A DNA stretch of 9,034 nucleotides, taken from contig CAYYYI010000110.1 in assembly GCA_964475735.1 (NCBI GenBank), positions 1 through 9,034 of the forward strand, given 5' to 3'. The position numbers were made by a program, and so were the translations under genes. This DNA comes from UCB2 sp964475735 (lineage in GTDB: Bacteria > Chloroflexota > Dehalococcoidia > Tepidiformales > Tepidiformaceae). Positions 6,181 to 9,034 of this stretch are shown here, in pieces; positions within the stretch are counted from its first letter, which is position 1; each line of letters begins with the position of its first letter. The notes beneath the pieces are model-generated. The model was not told the DNA's origin. It ran no database searches and saw only the letters and a list, made by a program, of their open reading frames with translations.

Positions 6181-6632
6181 CACGCGGGGAATTCGGTCTC
6201 GACGGTCGCCGAAGCGTCGAAGAACGCCTGGAGGCTGCCATTGACGCGGAAGAAAAGGTCGGCCTTAAGCTGATCGTCCGCTACGAGTTCAATCACCCCG
6301 AAGTGAAGGTAGTTCAACGTATGGCGCAGGTCGGCGCCGCCATTCTCGCGGATGTTGCGAATCATCTCCTCCCATGCGGCAAGAGAGGCGCGAAGGGTGA
6401 AGTCCACACCCTCTGTGCTGGCGGCTTCGCGAACATCGTCCAGCGCGTATGCGCCGAAGCGCAGCACGAAGGTGCGGTCCCTCCCCGCTCCGTCACCGGC
6501 GACCACCTGTATTCCCAGCGTCGTGTCGATGAAGCCGAGCTTGCGGAAAGTCTCTTCGTCGCGCCGCGCTGCATCGCTCACCGCCTCGAACCAGTTTGTC
6601 GATGGGAACGGGCACGTCGTAGCTGTGGTCAT
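6180..6632 (-). CDS. SCP2-like (sterol carrier domain-like) small protein
   Basis: This 150-aa soluble protein has no signal peptide or metal-binding motif. Its order of elements resembles an SCP2 sterol-carrier domain: strands at about 36-60 (DTTLGIQVVAG, RTFVLRFGAYAL), a strand DFTLRAS (77-83) leading into helix AAWEEMIRNIREN (85-97), then HFGVIELVADDQLKADLFFR (110-129) and an ending amphipathic helix VNGSLQAFFDAS (130-141). SCP2 domains hold acyl chains or other hydrophobic ligands. The similarity is judged by pattern and is moderate, so 'hypothetical, SCP2-like' is the fair name. ATG 6632 has a perfect AGGAGG eight bases upstream. The gene lies 46 nt after the diiron gene and overlaps the ferredoxin start by one base, so it is likely part of the same operon, perhaps delivering substrate to the diiron enzyme. 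Confidence 0.72.
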   Translation of the reverse strand: MTTATTCPFPSTNWFEAVSDAARRDEETFRKLGFIDTTLGIQVVAGDGAGRDRTFVLRFGAYALDDVREAASTEGVDFTLRASLAAWEEMIRNIRENGGADLRHTLNYLHFGVIELVADDQLKADLFFRVNGSLQAFFDASATVETEFPA

Positions 6633-6678
6633 GGAATCTGCCTCCTTTTCTGTCGCCTGTCCCGGGCTTCGAACCGGA

Positions 6679-7935
6679 TCAATAGGGCGGTGCTTCGGGG
6701 AGCTTGATGCGCGAGCGCCTGTCGAAGCCCGCCAGCTCGCAGCGATTCAGGTACTCATTCACGATCCGCTGCCAGACGAGCTTCACCGCCTCCATGCCCC
6801 GGTCGATGTGGGCGATGCCGCCTCCGGCCAAGACCGCCAGCGGCTCGATGATCCACGGGTTGACCAGGAAGGTCGCGAAGCCGCGCTCGAAAGCGTCGGC
6901 GACCACGTGGAGCTCGTCCTCGGCCTCCGCGCGGTTGGGGTGATGTTCGAGGAAGTACTTCAGGTGCATCGTGCCGTATGAGACGTGGCGCGCCTCGTCC
7001 TGCATGCAGAGGCGGTAGATCTCTTTCTCGCACTTGTTCTGCGCCAGGAATTCGCCCGCCCGGAAAATGTCGAGGACAAGCCCTTCTCCACCGACGTGCA
7101 TGAGAAACGAGCCCTGGATGTACGTTGGCGCGAGAAGGATGGCCGCCAGCCCCATCTCCGTGTCGGCGCGGCAGCGGAGAAGGCCGCCGCCGTTGGCGAG
7201 GGCCCGCTTTCGGAAAACTTCGAGGTGGCGCGCCTCGTCCATCGCCTGCGTGCAAAGGAACATCTTCACTTCGTGGAAATGCTGGTTCATGCGCCAAAGC
7301 CACTTCGCCGGGAAGTCGCTGGCGATCATCTCCACTTCGGTCAGGAACGTGGAAATCTGGCACTGGGCCCGTTCGAGGTCGTCGGGAAGGGGCTTCAGGG
7401 TGTCCCAGGGTATGTCTCGGGTAGCGCTCCACTGGCGCTGCACGGACTCCTCATACAGAGGCACCACGTTGTCGGCCCAAACCTGGTACTTGTGGTTGTA
7501 GATGTACCCCATGTCCGGGTAGGTCGCGTCCTCGTCAAGCGTCGAACCGCGCGCGGCCATGCTCCGGCCTTCGGGCGCGTCCTCCGCATCGCCCGCGAAC
7601 TCGCGGTTGATGTCCATTAGGGTCAGTCCGCGGTTCGAATCGCGCCGATCCGCCCGCGCGCCCCATGCCGGCCGCTTGTCAGTGAGCCATTCGAGGTGAT
7701 AGCGGCCTTGCTTGACGCGATCGATGTAGTCCTGCTGGTCGGGGGTGTAGAACTCGCCCTTCTGCGACGCCTCCGCCCGCGCGATGAGTTGCTCCGCCTG
7801 CCTGAGCGTAAGGCCCATCTCCATCGCCCGGTCTATGGCTTCCGGAGTGACCCCAACGGCGAGAGCTCGCTGCACCATCACCGCGCCCCACCCTCGCTCC
7901 AGGCCCTTCTGCAAGACTTCCGTGGTTGTGACCAT
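6679..7935 (-). CDS. Ferritin-like (R2-like) diiron protein, putative oxygenase
   Basis: This 418-aa protein has a four-helix ferritin-like core with a carboxylate-bridged diiron signature: a helix with Glu200/Glu202 (TEVEMIAS), Glu234-x2-His237 (MDEARHLEVF), Glu284 (GGEGLVLD) and Glu314-x2-His317 (QDEARHVSYG). Such sites activate O2 in R2-like oxidases, arylamine N-oxygenases, desaturases and CoA-epoxidases. The substrate here is unknown; the QWSATRDIPW segment (168-177) resembles a stretch seen in such oxygenases. The first 60 residues form a separate helical module with two similar halves (GVTPEAIDRAMEMGLTLRQAEQLI). ATG 7935 is chosen because AAGGAG lies exactly six bases upstream; the frame is open to 8037, but that part is leader RNA. 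Its SD lies inside an 11-bp hairpin. Ferredoxin and SCP2-like genes follow in the same direction and a PAS-LuxR gene precedes it. It is expected to be cytosolic. Confidence 0.9.
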   Translation of the reverse strand: MVTTTEVLQKGLERGWGAVMVQRALAVGVTPEAIDRAMEMGLTLRQAEQLIARAEASQKGEFYTPDQQDYIDRVKQGRYHLEWLTDKRPAWGARADRRDSNRGLTLMDINREFAGDAEDAPEGRSMAARGSTLDEDATYPDMGYIYNHKYQVWADNVVPLYEESVQRQWSATRDIPWDTLKPLPDDLERAQCQISTFLTEVEMIASDFPAKWLWRMNQHFHEVKMFLCTQAMDEARHLEVFRKRALANGGGLLRCRADTEMGLAAILLAPTYIQGSFLMHVGGEGLVLDIFRAGEFLAQNKCEKEIYRLCMQDEARHVSYGTMHLKYFLEHHPNRAEAEDELHVVADAFERGFATFLVNPWIIEPLAVLAGGGIAHIDRGMEAVKLVWQRIVNEYLNRCELAGFDRRSRIKLPEAPPY

Positions 7936-8023
7936 CCCTGGCTCCTTCCTTCTCTGGCACGCCTGCCGAATCCCACGGCGCGGGAAACCGGGCACGATGC
8001 CACCCCGACGGTAGGAAGGAGCC
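7936..8023 (-). promoter_or_regulatory. Structured leader sequestering the diiron gene's SD
   Basis: In the minus-strand RNA, GGCTCCTTCCT (8023-8013) is perfectly complementary over 11 bp to AGGAAGGAGCC (7950-7940), which contains the SD AAGGAG and lies four bases before the ATG. The 62-nt interval can form three further 4-bp hairpins: 8001-7991 (GGCA/TGCC), 7985-7971 (TCCC/GGGA) and 7967-7956 (GGCA/TGCC). A closing stem around a multi-hairpin junction with the ribosome site in its 3' arm is the architecture of a translational switch. No known riboswitch class was recognised. Confidence 0.55.
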
Positions 8024-8029
8024 CGGTCC

Positions 8030-8042
8030 GCCCGCATCGGGC
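8030..8042 (-). repeat. Small dyad GCCCG-ATG-CGGGC after the luxR-like gene
   Basis: A perfect 5-bp stem with a 3-nt loop lies in the gap between the regulator and the diiron leader. It has no T-run, so it is a poor terminator. It could be an accessory hairpin of the leader or a regulator-binding dyad. Confidence 0.25.
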
Positions 8043-8083
8043 AAATGCACTAGTCCCGTCTCCGGGCCCCAGCGACTCCGCGG

Positions 8084-8770
8084 CTACAGCAGGCCCCGTT
8101 TGGCCGCGACGACCACCGCCTGGAGCCGCGTGTGCGCGCCCAGCTTGTTCATCAGGTGCTCGATATGAGCACGAACTGTCGCAGGGGTGATGACGAGCTC
8201 CAGCGCAATCGCGCGGACGGAAGCGCCCGCGGCGAGGAGCCGGAGCACTTCGAGTTCGCGTGGCGTGAGCTGGTCTGCCGCGGGCTTGCCCGGCTGTCCA
8301 TCCCCCACCGCATCGGCATAGCGGGCAACGGCGGCGACGGTCTCTCCGGCCAGGACCTCGGCCATCCTCGGCCTCGTGACGTCGCGAAAGATGTGGACGG
8401 CGAGCGGCAGTTCGAAACCGGCCGCCCGAACGGGCAGGATGCTCACGTTGATCCACAATCTCTGGTCGCCGGGCCTGGCAAGCACATCGTAGCTGGGGAC
8501 GGCTTCGCCGCGCCGCGCGCAGACAATGGTTGCGCAATCTGTGCCGCAGTAGCACCGGCCCGAAATATCCGTCCCGGCCATCACCTCGAAACACTGCCGG
8601 CCCACCACTTCGTCGCGGGCCGCGCCAGTGATTCGCTCCGCCCCCGCGTTCCAGTGGACAATGCGCTGGCCGGCGTCGACCACGTAGACCCCGTCGGCCA
8701 TGTTGTCGAAAAGCGCCGTCAGCTCGGCGAGCGAAAGCGCTGTATCATCGACGCAAGCACTGCGGCCCAT
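8084..8770 (-). CDS. PAS-LuxR transcriptional regulator with Cys-rich PAS domain
   Basis: This 228-aa protein has a PAS domain (about 15-135; LFDNMADGVYVVDAGQRIV at 20-38, ending VHIFRDVT) followed by a LuxR/NarL-type helix-turn-helix (about 166-226; LTPRELEVLRLLAAGAS, ITPATVRAHIEHLMNKLGAHTRLQAV). There is no receiver domain, so it is not a standard response regulator; the PAS domain probably senses directly. The PAS carries clustered cysteines: C60, then C73-x-C75-x3-C79-x4-C84 (GRCYCGTDCATIVCA), which could bind a metal, Fe-S cluster or haem or act as a thiol switch. ATG 8770 is used; a TAGACT box ends exactly six bases before it, suggesting a leaderless message, and no SD is seen. It lies 148 nt upstream of the diiron gene on the same strand and likely controls that operon. 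Confidence 0.92.
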   Translation of the reverse strand: MGRSACVDDTALSLAELTALFDNMADGVYVVDAGQRIVHWNAGAERITGAARDEVVGRQCFEVMAGTDISGRCYCGTDCATIVCARRGEAVPSYDVLARPGDQRLWINVSILPVRAAGFELPLAVHIFRDVTRPRMAEVLAGETVAAVARYADAVGDGQPGKPAADQLTPRELEVLRLLAAGASVRAIALELVITPATVRAHIEHLMNKLGAHTRLQAVVVAAKRGLL

Positions 8771-8776
8771 AGCCGG

Positions 8777-8782
8777 AGTCTA
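8777..8782 (-). promoter_or_regulatory. Candidate -10 box TAGACT of the PAS-LuxR gene
   Basis: The TANNNT-type box lies on the minus strand with six bases between it and the ATG. This places +1 on the start codon, as in leaderless genes. No convincing -35 is seen at 16-18 nt. Confidence 0.4.
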
Positions 8783-8794
8783 TGCTCTTGTGGG

Positions 8795-8941
8795 ATGCCC
8801 GCGCCAGCGGGGGTGCTGTCACGGCTCTCTTCGGCGAGCGAACGCCCCGTGATGCCCTACGGCCTGACCTACGACCACCGCGTCGTCGAAGGCGCCCACG
8901 ACCTGCACTCCCTTATCGTCAACCCCAGATTCGAAAACCAC
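8795..8941 (+). pseudogene. Remnant of a 2-oxoacid dehydrogenase E2 C-terminus
   Basis: In the plus frame containing ATG 8852 the translation reads RPVMPYGLTYDHRVVEGAHD and then SLIVNPRFE. LTYDHRVVEGA is the catalytic-His motif near the C-terminus of dihydrolipoyl acyltransferases (DHRxxDG), and the following residues resemble the last helix (LxxLIxNPxx). Nothing upstream of RPVM resembles the rest of the several-hundred-residue E2, and no stop occurs before the frame runs into the antisense of the tRNA. It is therefore a truncated, probably dead fragment, left by deletion or insertion next to the tRNA gene. In frame, the only upstream ATG is at 8795. Confidence 0.55.
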
Positions 8942-9025
8942 TGGTGCCGGGGGTGGGATTCGAACCCACATGCCTCGCGGCCGCGGAGTTTAAGTCCGCT
9001 GCGTCTGCCGTTCCGCCACCCCGGC
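8942..9025 (-). tRNA. tRNA-Leu (anticodon UAA) with encoded CCA
   Basis: Read on the minus strand from 9025, acceptor GCCGGGG pairs with CCCCGGC. The D-arm is GCG/CGC with a GG-containing loop. The anticodon stem GCGGA/TCCGC encloses CTTAAAC, giving anticodon TAA at 8992-8990. A 13-nt class II variable arm (GGCC-GCGA-GGC) follows, then T-arm GTGGG/CCCAC with loop TTCGAAT, discriminator A (8945) and a genomically encoded CCA (8944-8942). The long variable arm and anticodon make it leucine, reading UUA. Confidence 0.97.
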
Positions 9026-9034
9026 CCGAACCTG

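Noticed and set aside
7941..8024. Reading the GGCTCCTTCCT/AGGAAGGAGCC pair as insertion-sequence ends or a protein operator
   Set aside because: The arms enclose only 62 nt with no coding potential, and one arm coincides with the SD, so an RNA stem is the simpler reading.
7936..8037. 34-codon extension of the diiron gene
   Set aside because: The sequence is basic and unlike the family, and it overlaps the SD and leader structure; AAGGAG six bases before 7935 decides the start.
1..9034. CRISPR array, insertion sequence or transposase
   Set aside because: No regularly spaced direct repeats, terminal inverted repeats or transposase motifs were seen on either strand.

Overview
This is a GC-rich bacterial chromosomal window (about two thirds G+C by eye). 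The lineage cannot be fixed from sequence alone. The cytosolic sulfite-oxidase-like protein, the TANNNT boxes set close to start codons, and the PAS-LuxR/diiron gene content would fit Chloroflexota or a similar GC-rich phylum, but this is a guess. Strong Shine-Dalgarno (SD) genes and apparently leaderless genes occur side by side.

Layout. (1) 3-1422, minus strand: a dienelactone-hydrolase-family gene followed 10 nt later by a small molybdopterin oxidoreductase of the sulfite-oxidase type, apparently one operon with a promoter near 1500-1527. (2) 1685-2510, plus strand: a HigB/Gp49-type toxin and an XRE antitoxin, with a well-formed promoter inside inverted repeats and a toxin start codon at the predicted +1. 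(3) 2627-3169, minus strand: an orphan membrane-anchored protein with an Rx4H (HEPN/DUF4145-like) motif and visibly lower GC, probably acquired. (4) 3451-5589, minus strand: a full-length bifunctional catalase-peroxidase (katG) with all key residues. (5) 5896-8770, minus strand: four genes in order, a PAS-LuxR regulator with a cysteine-rich PAS domain, a ferritin-like diiron protein, an SCP2-like small protein and a 2[4Fe-4S] ferredoxin. (6) 8795-9025: a remnant of a 2-oxoacid dehydrogenase E2 C-terminus abutting tRNA-Leu(UAA), which carries an encoded CCA.

The most interesting part is region 5. The gene set reads as a sensor, an oxygen-activating diiron enzyme, a hydrophobic-ligand carrier or accessory protein, and an electron donor. 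The leader of the diiron gene contains an 11-bp perfect inverted repeat whose 3' arm covers the SD sequence, enclosing three smaller hairpins, which suggests a structured translational switch. katG downstream would deal with peroxide, a natural by-product of uncoupled diiron chemistry, although the 306-nt gap argues that it is transcribed separately. The substrate of this system cannot be read from the sequence.
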